11,119 nucleotides of DNA, taken from JASEGV01 sp947085285. GTDB lineage: Bacteria; Bacteroidota; Ignavibacteria; UBA10030; BY39. The stretch spans positions 1-11,119 of the forward strand of contig CAMTVZ010000253.1 in NCBI GenBank assembly GCA_947085285.1, in the 5' to 3' direction. Position numbers and translations under genes: made by a program. Of the stretch, positions 1 to 7,973 are shown one piece after another. The notes under the pieces were generated by a model, which worked only from the letters and a program-made list of their open reading frames with translations, searched no databases and was not told where the DNA came from. The stretch's first letter is position 1. Each line of letters begins with the position of its first letter.

Positions 1-421
1 AAACGGCGACTAATAGATTTTTGAATCGGGATAAATTTATTTTTTTATCCGAAAGATAAGTAGCAAGGGCCAGCACAGATGTTACTTTTACAAACTCTGA
101 TGGTTGGAGACCGAATGTTCCGAATCCAAACCAGCTTTTAGAACCGGCCACAGTTTTTCCAAAAATCAGTACAGCAATTAGCAAAAGAATCGAAAATATA
201 TACAACGGATACGAAATCAATTGCAGTGTACGGAACGGGATAAACATAACAATCAGCATTGCTAACAAGCCTATACCAGCCCAAATCATTTGCCGATTAA
301 AATAATCTGATGCACCTGCATCATAAGTTGCTGAATAGATTGAAGCAAGTCCGATGAGAACTAATAGCAAAGTAGAAATCAGAATTCCAAGATTAATATT
401 TTCAGAAAACCAGTTTTGCAT
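1..421 (-). CDS. rodA: Rod shape-determining protein RodA, N-terminal 140 codons (cut by window edge)
   Basis: SEDS-family membrane glycosyltransferase that polymerises lipid II into glycan strands together with PBP2. The reading frame opens with ATG at 421 and stays open to base 1, so only the first 140 residues are visible of a family usually around 370-430 residues long. Three hydrophobic segments are seen at about residues 8-29, 43-63 and 69-88. They are followed by a Gly-Ser-Lys-Ser-Trp stretch (93-97) and the family motif QPSEFVK (106-112), which precedes the next membrane segment. The start lies two bases after the mrdA stop, so the two are almost certainly translated from one message. 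No Shine-Dalgarno site is visible; translation may be coupled to mrdA. RodA is preferred over FtsW because it directly follows mreBCD and PBP2. Confidence 0.93.
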   Translation of the reverse strand, partial: MQNWFSENINLGILISTLLLVLIGLASIYSATYDAGASDYFNRQMIWAGIGLLAMLIVMFIPFRTLQLISYPLYIFSILLLIAVLIFGKTVAGSKSWFGFGTFGLQPSEFVKVTSVLALATYLSDKKINLSRFKNLLVAV

Positions 422-423
422 AA

Positions 424-2247
424 TCAGTCGCGAATTTGTTCCGTTTCAGTTTGGGTTAAAATAATTTTAGGTTGATCCAGTTTGTTACGTATAATTTCGC
501 CGTATAAAAACTGTTCAATACAAAGCCCTGCGATTGGGGCAGCGAATACGCCACCATAGCCGACATTTTCGACTAAAACGCAGATAGCAATTTTGGGATT
601 TTCGTATGGTGCAAAACCGATAAACCAAGCGTGGTCTTTGCCGTGTGGGTTCTGGGCGGTTCCGGTTTTTCCGGCTACATTTATTCCAGGAACACGGGCA
701 GAAGCCCCTGTCCCACCGGCGACATTAACTGCACGGTACAATCCTTCGCGAACTGAATTCCAAACATTTTTTTTCAAATTTATTTGCCGCATATCAATTT
801 TTGGTTTAAAAATATTTTTGCTCTCTTTTTCCTTAATTTTATCTACAACATGAGGCTTATAATATTTACCCTCGTTTGCAAGCACCATTGCGTAAGCCGC
901 TAACTGAAGTGGCGATACACCAAGTTCGCCTTGACCAATACCTAAACTAACCAGATAACCTTGTGTCCACTTGCCTTTACCATAACGTCGGTTGTAATAT
1001 TCTTCAGATGGAAGAAGTCCGGAATTTTCTTCGAGTATATCAATACCTGTTGGCGAACCAAAACCAAATAGCTTTCCATATTTCGTCCAGGTTGGTAAAC
1101 CCGTTTTTAACATCAATTGATAAAAGAAGACGTTGCACGAACGTTGAATTGCTTCGACAACATTAGTTGAGCCGTGAACGTGCATATCTTTAAAAACTTT
1201 ATTACCAAAAGTAAAACTACCTCGGCAGTTTATTCTCCAGTTTTCGTCGATGATGCCTTCTTGCAGTGCGGCTAAAGCTAATAACATTTTAAAAGTTGAA
1301 CCGGGGGGATAATTTGTTAATGTTGCGCGGTTAAAAAGTGGTTTGGCAGGATCTGTATTCAATTGCTGCCACACACTTAATGGTGTTACACCGCTGAGTA
1401 ACTCGGGATTAAAATCGGGTTTGCTGACTAATGCAATAATCCCTCCATCGTTTGGGTCGATTGCAACAACTGCACCTCTCTTATCGGAAAGCAGCGACTC
1501 AGCTAAAGCTTGAACTTTAATATCGAGAGTTAATTCGAGGTCGTCACCTTCGACTGGTGGGATATCATTTTTACCATAGTTAAAGTTGCCAATAAGTTTA
1601 CCTTCGGCATCGACAGTAACTAATTCAAAACCTTTTTTACCTCGTAAATATTTTTCGTAACCGGCTTCAAGCCCCGATGCACCGATAATATCGCCTTGTT
1701 GGTAGTAATCTCCCATTTTTTGTAGTTGCGATTCTGTTATTTCTTTTATATATCCAAACAGATGCGAACCCCTAGCTTTTGTAGGATAATACCTTTTGGG
1801 TTCGAACTGGTATTTCACACCTTTGAGCTGTCCACTAAATTCTTCGACCAATGAAAGAGTTTGAAAATCAACATCACGTTTAATTTTTACGGGGGAAAAT
1901 CGATTATATTTTTTTCCCTTTTCTATTCTTTCGCGAACTTCTCCCTTTTCCATTTTTAATATATCGGATAGTAATTCAAGATTCTCCATATCAAATTCTA
2001 CTGGTGTAACTGTAATGTTATAAGCAGGTCGGTTATCTACTACCAAGATTCCATTTCGGTCGTAGATATAACCTCGCAATGGAGCGACAGCCATATTGCG
2101 GATTGCATTTTCGGACGACATTTTACCGTATTTATCGCTGTATAAAAATTGTAACTGTATTAAGCGTCCGAAGAAAACTAAAAATACAATCGCAAGGATA
2201 AAATAAAATACATTTTTTCGTGAATGATATGTAAAATTTTCGGTCAT
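424..2247 (-). CDS. mrdA: Penicillin-binding protein 2 (peptidoglycan D,D-transpeptidase of the elongasome)
   Basis: Class B penicillin-binding protein of 607 residues that cross-links new glycan strands in the periplasm as the partner of RodA. A short cytoplasmic tail is followed by one membrane anchor (about residues 13-33). Next comes the pedestal/dimerisation region, with a YDRNG motif at 62-66, and then the transpeptidase domain (about 257-582). All three catalytic motifs are present: STFK (Ser317 nucleophile, Lys320), Ser-Cys-Asn (370-372) and Lys-Thr-Gly (527-529), the last followed by HAWFIGFAP. The length is normal for PBP2. The start ATG at 2247 overlaps the mreD stop in an ATGA arrangement, which suggests translational coupling. 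There is no visible Shine-Dalgarno site. The mreBCD and rodA neighbours separate it from FtsI/PBP3. Confidence 0.96.
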   Translation of the reverse strand: MTENFTYHSRKNVFYFILAIVFLVFFGRLIQLQFLYSDKYGKMSSENAIRNMAVAPLRGYIYDRNGILVVDNRPAYNITVTPVEFDMENLELLSDILKMEKGEVRERIEKGKKYNRFSPVKIKRDVDFQTLSLVEEFSGQLKGVKYQFEPKRYYPTKARGSHLFGYIKEITESQLQKMGDYYQQGDIIGASGLEAGYEKYLRGKKGFELVTVDAEGKLIGNFNYGKNDIPPVEGDDLELTLDIKVQALAESLLSDKRGAVVAIDPNDGGIIALVSKPDFNPELLSGVTPLSVWQQLNTDPAKPLFNRATLTNYPPGSTFKMLLALAALQEGIIDENWRINCRGSFTFGNKVFKDMHVHGSTNVVEAIQRSCNVFFYQLMLKTGLPTWTKYGKLFGFGSPTGIDILEENSGLLPSEEYYNRRYGKGKWTQGYLVSLGIGQGELGVSPLQLAAYAMVLANEGKYYKPHVVDKIKEKESKNIFKPKIDMRQINLKKNVWNSVREGLYRAVNVAGGTGASARVPGINVAGKTGTAQNPHGKDHAWFIGFAPYENPKIAICVLVENVGYGGVFAAPIAGLCIEQFLYGEIIRNKLDQPKIILTQTETEQIRD

Positions 2248-2735
2248 CTAATAAAAGAATACTTTCTCATAAATATAAACACCGGCAGCAGACTAATAGT
2301 TGTAGTGTAAAGAGTCGTAATTCCACCAATCTTAACAATCGAGCTGAAAGTATTTAATTCGCTTCCTTGAAGATATATTAGATAATAGAATGAATTATGA
2401 ATCAAAGAAATAAGTAAGACTATCAACAAAAACCGATAGGAGCTGAGTGTGATTACTGTTTTATTTTCGTTAAAGAAATAACCGGCTATAAACCCGCTGA
2501 CTGATTTACTGAGTGAGGAAAGACCAATAACACCACCGGTTGCCAAATCGTAAATTAGCCCGATGATAAATCCGAAAAGAGTGCTTTCAATTTGGCCATA
2601 TCGGATAGCTATTAGCACAATCCAGATAAGTAAAAAGTCGGGGGAGATTCCCCTAATTGAAATTATATTAGCAACTGTTGTTTGCAGAACAATAAAAATG
2701 ATTGAGATGAAAATAAATTTTATATATCTGCCCAT
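2244..2735 (-). CDS. mreD: Rod shape-determining protein MreD
   Basis: Small polytopic inner-membrane protein of 163 residues that works with MreC in the elongasome and helps control PBP2/RodA activity. About five hydrophobic segments are visible (roughly residues 5-22, 32-46, 52-70, 98-121 and 137-156). The most family-like part is the glycine-rich stretch GLIYDLATGGVIGLSSL (59-75), which resembles the conserved G-x-x-x-D-x-x-x-G-x-x-G-L region of MreD. Position is strong supporting evidence, since it sits between mreC and mrdA. Its ATG shares one base with the mreC stop (TAATG), and its stop overlaps the mrdA start by four bases. No Shine-Dalgarno site precedes it, so translation is probably coupled to mreC. 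Confidence 0.9.
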   Translation of the reverse strand: MGRYIKFIFISIIFIVLQTTVANIISIRGISPDFLLIWIVLIAIRYGQIESTLFGFIIGLIYDLATGGVIGLSSLSKSVSGFIAGYFFNENKTVITLSSYRFLLIVLLISLIHNSFYYLIYLQGSELNTFSSIVKIGGITTLYTTTISLLPVFIFMRKYSFIR

Positions 2736-3571
2736 TATTTTTTTCGTTCCATAAATTTTCTCTCTAAATTAATCCGTTCTGTATCAGCAGTCGAAGTAAT
2801 CACAAAAACTTGTTCGAGGCGTGTAAAATCGACACTCGGTTCTAATAAAATATTTTTAAATAAAGTAACGGGGTTTTCATCAACCGAAATTACAACCCCT
2901 ACTTTGAGGTTAGGTGGAAATATTTTACTGTATTCAGAGGTTATTGCAACATCGCCAACTTTCACATCCTGCTTTTTCGAAACGTTGTTAACCATCAACC
3001 TGTCGGTTCCATCCCAACTTAAAATTCCATCTACCCGGCTACGTTGAATTTTTACACTTGTGCGGAAATCTTTATTTAATAAAAGTTGAGCGATTGAATA
3101 ATTAGAACTAACAGCAACAACTCTTCCAACAATACCACGTTCAGAAATAACTGGCATATCTACGTTTACGCCATTATTTTTACCCACATTCAAAGTTATA
3201 GTATTACGCTGCAAATGGAGTGTCTTACCTATAACGTCGGCTGAAACAAATTTATATTCTAATTTTTCTTTTAGTCCCAACAATTGACGAAGATTGGCGT
3301 TTTCCAATTTTGCTTCACGTAGTCGACTTACCTCATCGAGTAGTGTAACATTCAATCTCCGAAGCATTTCGTTCTCCCTTTTCAATGCGAAAACATTCGG
3401 CACTAGCGCTAATGTATTTTGAATTATTCCTACCGAAGCAACTGTATATGAACGGAGGGCTTTTAATTGTGGATTATCGTTTAAGGTAAGTAAAATTATT
3501 GAGAGCAAAACAAGAATTGTGAGAATAAAATATTCTTTAAATTCTACTAGTAATGTGAAAAACCTTTGCAT
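2735..3571 (-). CDS. mreC: Rod shape-determining protein MreC
   Basis: Bitopic membrane protein of 278 residues. In known rod systems it forms periplasmic filaments and activates PBP2. Visible parts, in order, are a short cytoplasmic tail, one membrane helix (about 14-30), a charged leucine-rich stretch likely to be a coiled coil (about 61-100), and the two-lobed beta-rich MreC domain (about 107-258). The domain includes GVNVDMPVISERGIVGRV (134-151) and a closing VDFTRLEQVFVI segment (247-258) typical of the family. It follows mreB by 33 bases and shares one base with mreD. The chosen start is the ATG at 3571. No Shine-Dalgarno site is visible upstream, where the bases are nearly all A and T. 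Confidence 0.94.
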   Translation of the reverse strand: MQRFFTLLVEFKEYFILTILVLLSIILLTLNDNPQLKALRSYTVASVGIIQNTLALVPNVFALKRENEMLRRLNVTLLDEVSRLREAKLENANLRQLLGLKEKLEYKFVSADVIGKTLHLQRNTITLNVGKNNGVNVDMPVISERGIVGRVVAVSSNYSIAQLLLNKDFRTSVKIQRSRVDGILSWDGTDRLMVNNVSKKQDVKVGDVAITSEYSKIFPPNLKVGVVISVDENPVTLFKNILLEPSVDFTRLEQVFVITSTADTERINLERKFMERKK

Positions 3572-3604
3572 GAAAATATATATTGACTATAAAAATTAGT
3601 CTCG

Positions 3605-4630
3605 TTAATACCTCCGTTGTTTAATTAAAACTTTCGAGTAGTGATTCAGATTTTCTAACACTTTACCTGTCCCCCTAACAACAGCAGTCAATGGGTCTTC
3701 GCAAACGTGCACAGGTAAACTTGTTTCAAGTCGGATTCTTTCGTCGAGTCCTTTCAACAATGCACCGCCACCCGAAAGCATTATACCACGGTCTAATATA
3801 TCGGCTGCAAGTTCCGGCTGAGTCCGTTCGAGAGTTAATTTAACTGCATCTACAATTTGTTGGACCGATTCGTTTAAAGCCTCACGAATTTCGACCGACG
3901 AACCTTCGGTAGTTTTAGGAATACCATTGACAAGGTCGCGCCCTTTAACTTGAATCGTAATTTCTTCTTCTAACGGCATAGCAGAACCTACCTCGCACTT
4001 TATTGCTTCGGCTGTTCGCTCGCCGATAAGAATGTTGTGGTTTTTTTTAAAGAATTGAATTATTGCATTGTTCATCTCATCACCAGCAATTCGAATTGAT
4101 TCTTCGTTCACAATACCTGATAGTGCAATAACAGCAATTTCGGTAGTGCCACCACCAATATCAACGATCATATTTCCGACAGGAGCATCGACATCGAGAC
4201 CGACACCGATAGCGGCAGCCATCGGTTCGGCGAGGAGGTGAACTTCTTTGGCGCCTGCGTGTTCGGCAGAATCGCGGACAGCGCGTTTTTCAACTTCGGT
4301 AACACCGCTCGGCACGCAGATAACGATTCGCCGACTCGGCAGCCAACTCGAATGAATTTTCTTTATAAATTCGCGAAGCATTCCTTCTGCAATTTCAAAG
4401 TCAGCAATTACACCATCTCGCATTGGTCTGATTGTTCTGATATCACGGTGAGTTCTACCTAACATTTCGCGTGCCTCGTTGCCTATGGCAACAATCTTTT
4501 TTGTGTTTCTATCGAAGGCAACAATAGAGGGCTCGTTTAAAACAACCCCCTTCCCTTTCATATATATTAGAGTATTTGCAGTTCCTAAATCTATTGCCAG
4601 ATCGGCAGAGAAAAATGAAAATATTCCCAT
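3605..4630 (-). CDS. mreB: Rod shape-determining protein MreB (bacterial actin)
   Basis: Actin-like ATPase of 341 residues that forms membrane-bound filaments under the inner membrane and orients the elongasome. The start fits well: MGIFSFFSAD gives the short hydrophobic N terminus that can help membrane binding. The nucleotide site is complete, with phosphate-1 loop DLGTANT (14-20), the LLAEP segment carrying the likely catalytic Glu135, phosphate-2 loop DIGGGTTE (157-164) and adenosine motif SGGGALLKGL (286-295). The length equals that of typical MreB. The gene begins 36 bases after purH and is followed by mreC at 33 bases. There is no clear terminator before it, so transcription from purNH may continue into it. 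There is no clear Shine-Dalgarno site. Confidence 0.97.
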   Translation of the reverse strand: MGIFSFFSADLAIDLGTANTLIYMKGKGVVLNEPSIVAFDRNTKKIVAIGNEAREMLGRTHRDIRTIRPMRDGVIADFEIAEGMLREFIKKIHSSWLPSRRIVICVPSGVTEVEKRAVRDSAEHAGAKEVHLLAEPMAAAIGVGLDVDAPVGNMIVDIGGGTTEIAVIALSGIVNEESIRIAGDEMNNAIIQFFKKNHNILIGERTAEAIKCEVGSAMPLEEEITIQVKGRDLVNGIPKTTEGSSVEIREALNESVQQIVDAVKLTLERTQPELAADILDRGIMLSGGGALLKGLDERIRLETSLPVHVCEDPLTAVVRGTGKVLENLNHYSKVLIKQRRY

Positions 4631-4666
4631 TATGTAAATTCTTTTAAAATTTTTAGTTAATGTTAA

Positions 4667-6229
4667 TTAGTGTTTAAAATGACGAATGCCAGTAAAAACC
4701 ATCGCCATATTTTTATCGTTAGCGACCTTAATCACTTCGGCATCGCGTATTGAACCGCCAGGTTGAATTACCGCAGTAACGCCAGCTTTAAATGCTTCCT
4801 TGATACTATCAGGAAAAGGGAAAAATCCGTCTGATGCCATGGCAGTTCCTTTTGTTTCTAACTTTGCTTTTTTAGATTTTAGAATAGCAAATTTAGTTGA
4901 ATCGACACGCGACATCTGTCCAGCCCCAACTCCGATGGTCCGGTCGGATGTCGATAGAACAATTGCATTCGATTTTAAATGCTTAACTACCCGCCATCCA
5001 AACAGCATTGCATTAATTTCGGCATCAGTCGGTTGACGATTGGTTACTACGTTGAGTTTCTCTCTAACCAGTTTTTCTTTATCATATTCTTGAACCAATA
5101 AACCGCCAGCAATTTTTTTGATGTTCAATTCTTCATTAATCGATTTAATATATCTTATTAATCGTCTGTCTTTTTTCTTACGCATAATTTCTAATACTTC
5201 AGCATCGAAAGCGGGGGCAATTATTACTTCAGTAAAAAGGTCGTTTACTAAATTTGCAGTTTTTTTATCAAGCTTTCTGTTGAATGCAATCACGCCGCCA
5301 AACGCAGCTTTAGGATCAGTAGCAAGCGCCTTTTTATAAGCTTCTGCAAGTTCACTGTCGGAACCAACACCGCACGGATTTGTATGCTTTATTATTGCAG
5401 TAGTCGGTTCTTCAAACTCATCAACCAATTCAGCTGCTGCTTGAATGTCGACAATGTTGTTGAACGATAACTCTTTACCATGAATTTTTTCAAAGTAATT
5501 ATAGAAATCACCGTAGAGGGCTGCCGCTTGGTGCGGATTTTCGCCGTAACGAAGTTCGCTTACCTTTCGTAACACAATCGAAAATGTCTCAGGCATTTTC
5601 GATTTGTTATCGCTATATGTAGCAAAATATTTTGCAATCAGGGCATCGTAGCGGGCAGTATGTTGAAATACTTCCTGTGCTAATTCGAAACGGGTCGCTA
5701 AACTTATGCAACCGTTATGTTTCTCCATTTCTTCAAGAATATGTTGATATCGACTTGGATTTACAACAGCAACTTTGAATTTAAAATTCTTTGCAGCAGC
5801 ACGTAGCATCGTTGGTCCGCCAATATCTATCTGTTCAATCGCTTCGGGAAATTGTGCATTCGTTGCGGCTACTGTTTTTTCAAAGGGATATAAATTTACT
5901 ACTATCAAATCGATCGGTTCTATTCGCAATTCAGTCAACTCTTTTTGGTGTATCGGGTTGTCAGTAACAGCTAACAATGCAGCATGAATTTTAGGATTCA
6001 ACGTTTTAACTCTGCCATCCAAAATTTCAGGAAAACCTGTAATTTCGGAAACCGATTTAGCTTGAATTCCTTCTGCCTGCAAAGCCTTTAACGTCCCACC
6101 TGTCGAAATTATCTCGATGTTCCATTTCAGTAATTTTTTGGCAAATGCAACAATCCCACTTTTTTCTGATACGCTAATCAGCGCACGTTTTATTTTGACT
6201 AAATCTTTTTTTTCTATTTCATTTTCCAT
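4667..6229 (-). CDS. purH: Bifunctional AICAR formyltransferase / IMP cyclohydrolase PurH
   Basis: Cytoplasmic enzyme of 520 residues that performs the last two steps of de novo purine synthesis: formylation of AICAR with 10-formyl-THF, then ring closure to IMP. The N-terminal MGS-like cyclohydrolase domain (about 14-210) shows ALISVSEKSG (16-25), ISTGGT (41-46) and LDGRVKTLNPKIHAALL (70-86). The C-terminal transformylase domain shows RYGENPHQ (227-234) and IKHTNPCGVGSD (280-291), which holds the catalytic Lys281-His282 pair, as well as ASDGFFPFPDSI (465-476) and the terminal FTGIRHFKH. The length is normal (about 510-530). The ATG at 6229 lies inside the end of purN, an overlap of 11 bases. 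No Shine-Dalgarno site is visible, which fits translational coupling. Confidence 0.97.
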   Translation of the reverse strand: MENEIEKKDLVKIKRALISVSEKSGIVAFAKKLLKWNIEIISTGGTLKALQAEGIQAKSVSEITGFPEILDGRVKTLNPKIHAALLAVTDNPIHQKELTELRIEPIDLIVVNLYPFEKTVAATNAQFPEAIEQIDIGGPTMLRAAAKNFKFKVAVVNPSRYQHILEEMEKHNGCISLATRFELAQEVFQHTARYDALIAKYFATYSDNKSKMPETFSIVLRKVSELRYGENPHQAAALYGDFYNYFEKIHGKELSFNNIVDIQAAAELVDEFEEPTTAIIKHTNPCGVGSDSELAEAYKKALATDPKAAFGGVIAFNRKLDKKTANLVNDLFTEVIIAPAFDAEVLEIMRKKKDRRLIRYIKSINEELNIKKIAGGLLVQEYDKEKLVREKLNVVTNRQPTDAEINAMLFGWRVVKHLKSNAIVLSTSDRTIGVGAGQMSRVDSTKFAILKSKKAKLETKGTAMASDGFFPFPDSIKEAFKAGVTAVIQPGGSIRDAEVIKVANDKNMAMVFTGIRHFKH

Positions 6230-6860
6230 TGTTATGGATTTTTATTTTTCCATTTATTATTTTTATTTTGCCTTCGGCAAACAACCCGACAGCATGAGGT
6301 AATATTTTATGTTCAATCTCTAACACTTTAGCCGCAAGTGTTTCAGATGTTTCGTTTTCATCCAACGCAATTTTTTCCTGTAACACAATTGGACCATGAT
6401 CATATTTCTCGTCCACAATATGAACAGTTGCACCAGAATATTTTGCACCGCTCGCAATTACTGCATCGTGAACAAACCTGCCATACATCCCCTTACCACC
6501 GAATTGTGGAAGCAATGCGGGATGGATGTTAATAATTCTATTTTGATACTTCTTGATGATTGAAACATCCAGAAGTTTCATATAACCTGCAAGTACAATA
6601 AAATTTGCGTGGTACTGACAAAGTATATTCAACATAGCGTTGTTGAAATCGGAATCGGTTTGAAATTGCTTACGTGAAATATGATGCGCAGGAATATTTT
6701 TATCTTTTGCAATTTTCAATACGCCAGCATCCAAATTATTGCTTATCACACAAACAACTTCAGCATCCTTAATCAAACCGGTTTCGATAGATTCGAGCAA
6801 CGCTTGAAAATTCGAACCTCTGCCAGATGCCAACACCGCTATTTTAAGTTTGTCTGCCAA
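6219..6860 (-). CDS. purN: Phosphoribosylglycinamide formyltransferase PurN (probable TTG start)
   Basis: GAR transformylase of 213 residues, which adds the first formyl group in purine synthesis using 10-formyl-THF. Seen in order are the phosphate loop ASGRGSNF (11-18), the catalytic NIHPALLP motif (Asn111, His113), and the VHIVDEKYDHGP segment with Asp154 at the place of E. coli Asp144. The loop after the catalytic motif reads QFGGKGMYG, a form I associate with Bacteroidota-type PurN, rather than the proteobacterial SFPGLHTH type. No in-frame ATG exists before the conserved KIAVLASG strand. The frame is closed by TGA at 6872-6870, so the most likely start is TTG at 6860; an ATT at 6869 is a less likely alternative. 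It follows ldcA by 50 bases and overlaps purH by 11. Confidence 0.94.
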   Translation of the reverse strand: MADKLKIAVLASGRGSNFQALLESIETGLIKDAEVVCVISNNLDAGVLKIAKDKNIPAHHISRKQFQTDSDFNNAMLNILCQYHANFIVLAGYMKLLDVSIIKKYQNRIINIHPALLPQFGGKGMYGRFVHDAVIASGAKYSGATVHIVDEKYDHGPIVLQEKIALDENETSETLAAKVLEIEHKILPHAVGLFAEGKIKIINGKIKIHNNGK

Positions 6861-6910
6861 ATTGACAATTCAATTTTCTGATACAAATTTAAGGATAATT
6901 TAACGAATAA

Positions 6911-7849
6911 TCAAAAATCTATTACCCCACTTTCTAAGAATAAGATTTCCTTCTTTTTAGTATCTAATTTTACATTTATTCCATACGGAATAGTAATCGA
7001 ATTCTGAACATGTCCAAATTTAAAATCGATTATTATCGGGATCTTTTTAAAAACCGATTTAAATATTTCTTCTAATTTTAACGATGGTTTATCTTTGTCG
7101 GGAATGCAAGTTGAAAAATCGCCTAATATTACTCCTGATAAATTTTCCAGCAGGTTGGCTAACTTTAGTTGATGCAACATCCTATCGATTCGGTATGGAC
7201 GTTCATCGATATCTTCCAAAATCAAAATTGAATTATAGAAAGATGGTAGAAACGAAGTACCCACTAAAGCCGCAATAACTGAAAGATTACCCCCCAAAAT
7301 TTTGTCGGCAACTTTTCCGTGCTTCAATACTTTTAGTGTTTGATTCTCAAACAGATTAATACCCCCGATAGGATGTGGAGAAGTTAAACATTTCCAGAAA
7401 TGCTCTTCAGCATAGGCTGATATTTTTTCTGATAAATCTGGAACTAACATTGGTCCTGCAAAAGTGACCAGGCCTGTTTTTTTAAAAATTGCAAGTTGTA
7501 ACGCTGTAATGTCGCTATAACCGACAAATATTTTGGGATTTCGTTTAATGATGTTATAATCAATTTTGTCAAGGATACGGTGCGAGCCATAACCTCCACG
7601 AGTACAAAAAATAGCTTTTATATTTTTATCTCTGAAATAGTCATTTATATCGCTGGCTCGGTTTTTATCTGAACCAGCTAAATAACCTATTTTATCATTA
7701 ATGTGTTTTCCAACAACTACTTTATATCCGAGTTGTTCAAGGTATTTGACACCTCTGTTTAATTTATCCTCTGAAGTATGAGGGCTTGCTGGTGCTACAA
7801 TTCCGATTACATCCCCCTTTTTAAGGGCTTTAGGTTTTAAAATAGGCAT
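6911..7849 (-). CDS. ldcA: Muramoyltetrapeptide (LD-)carboxypeptidase, peptidase family S66
   Basis: Serine carboxypeptidase that removes the terminal D-alanine from murein tetrapeptides in the cytoplasm during cell-wall recycling. The 312 residues contain the S66 triad: VGYSDITAL with Ser112 as nucleophile, LEDIDERPYRIDRML with Glu212, and FGHVQNSITIPYG with His280. The CTRGGYGSHRILD segment (82-94) is also characteristic. There is no signal peptide, as expected for a cytoplasmic enzyme. I chose the ATG at 7849; a TTG two codons upstream (7855) is possible but unnecessary. The gene heads the minus-strand cluster, fits the wall theme of mre-mrdA-rodA, and is preceded by a candidate promoter with a very short leader. 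The related microcin-immunity protein MccF belongs to the same family and cannot be ruled out, but the genomic setting favours LdcA. Confidence 0.88.
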   Translation of the reverse strand: MPILKPKALKKGDVIGIVAPASPHTSEDKLNRGVKYLEQLGYKVVVGKHINDKIGYLAGSDKNRASDINDYFRDKNIKAIFCTRGGYGSHRILDKIDYNIIKRNPKIFVGYSDITALQLAIFKKTGLVTFAGPMLVPDLSEKISAYAEEHFWKCLTSPHPIGGINLFENQTLKVLKHGKVADKILGGNLSVIAALVGTSFLPSFYNSILILEDIDERPYRIDRMLHQLKLANLLENLSGVILGDFSTCIPDKDKPSLKLEEIFKSVFKKIPIIIDFKFGHVQNSITIPYGINVKLDTKKKEILFLESGVIDF

Positions 7850-7864
7850 AATCAATTTTTGTTA

Positions 7865-7893
7865 AACATAAAAATAATTTGAAGTAAAATCAA
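7865..7893 (-). promoter_or_regulatory. Candidate promoter for ldcA and the purN-purH-mre cluster
   Basis: On the minus strand, TTGATT (7893-7888) and TATGTT (7870-7865) are separated by 17 bases. The second box also fits most of the Bacteroidota TAnnTTTG pattern, reading TATGTTTA. A start about seven bases downstream would leave a leader of only about 8-10 bases before the ATG at 7849, so the message would be nearly leaderless. This agrees with the lack of a Shine-Dalgarno site. Inferred from pattern alone in a very AT-rich stretch. Confidence 0.4.
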
Positions 7894-7916
7894 AGTTTTG
7901 CAGATACTCTTTCTTT

Positions 7917-7945
7917 TTGTTAAATTGAATAAAAAATTTTATAAA
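7917..7945 (+). promoter_or_regulatory. Candidate promoter for the SPFH gene
   Basis: TTGTTA (7917-7922) and TATAAA (7940-7945) lie 17 bases apart, matching sigma-70 spacing. Predicted transcription start is near 7952, leaving a leader of about 22 bases that contains the GGAGG site. The surrounding sequence is AT-rich, so a chance match is possible, but spacing and position relative to the gene are right. Confidence 0.5.
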
Positions 7946-7963
7946 CTTTAAAACAAATCATAT

Positions 7964-7973
7964 GGAGGATCAA
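7964..7973 (+). promoter_or_regulatory. Ribosome binding site that decides the SPFH start
   Basis: GGAGG at 7964-7968 stands five bases before the ATG at 7974. The upstream in-frame ATG at 7962 overlaps this site and has no Shine-Dalgarno sequence of its own, so 7974 is the better start. Confidence 0.75.

Noticed and set aside
593..1166. Plus-strand frames of 86 and 67 codons inside mrdA
   Set aside because: They lie opposite a complete PBP2 with all catalytic motifs, and have no ribosome site and no recognisable family.
4238..6532. Several plus-strand frames of 60-80 codons opposite mreB, purH and purN
   Set aside because: They are shadows of well-conserved enzymes on the other strand and lack their own expression signals.
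7850..7855. TTG start two codons upstream of the ldcA ATG
   Set aside because: The ATG at 7849 is a better codon, the protein from there matches the family N terminus, and the TTG has no ribosome site.
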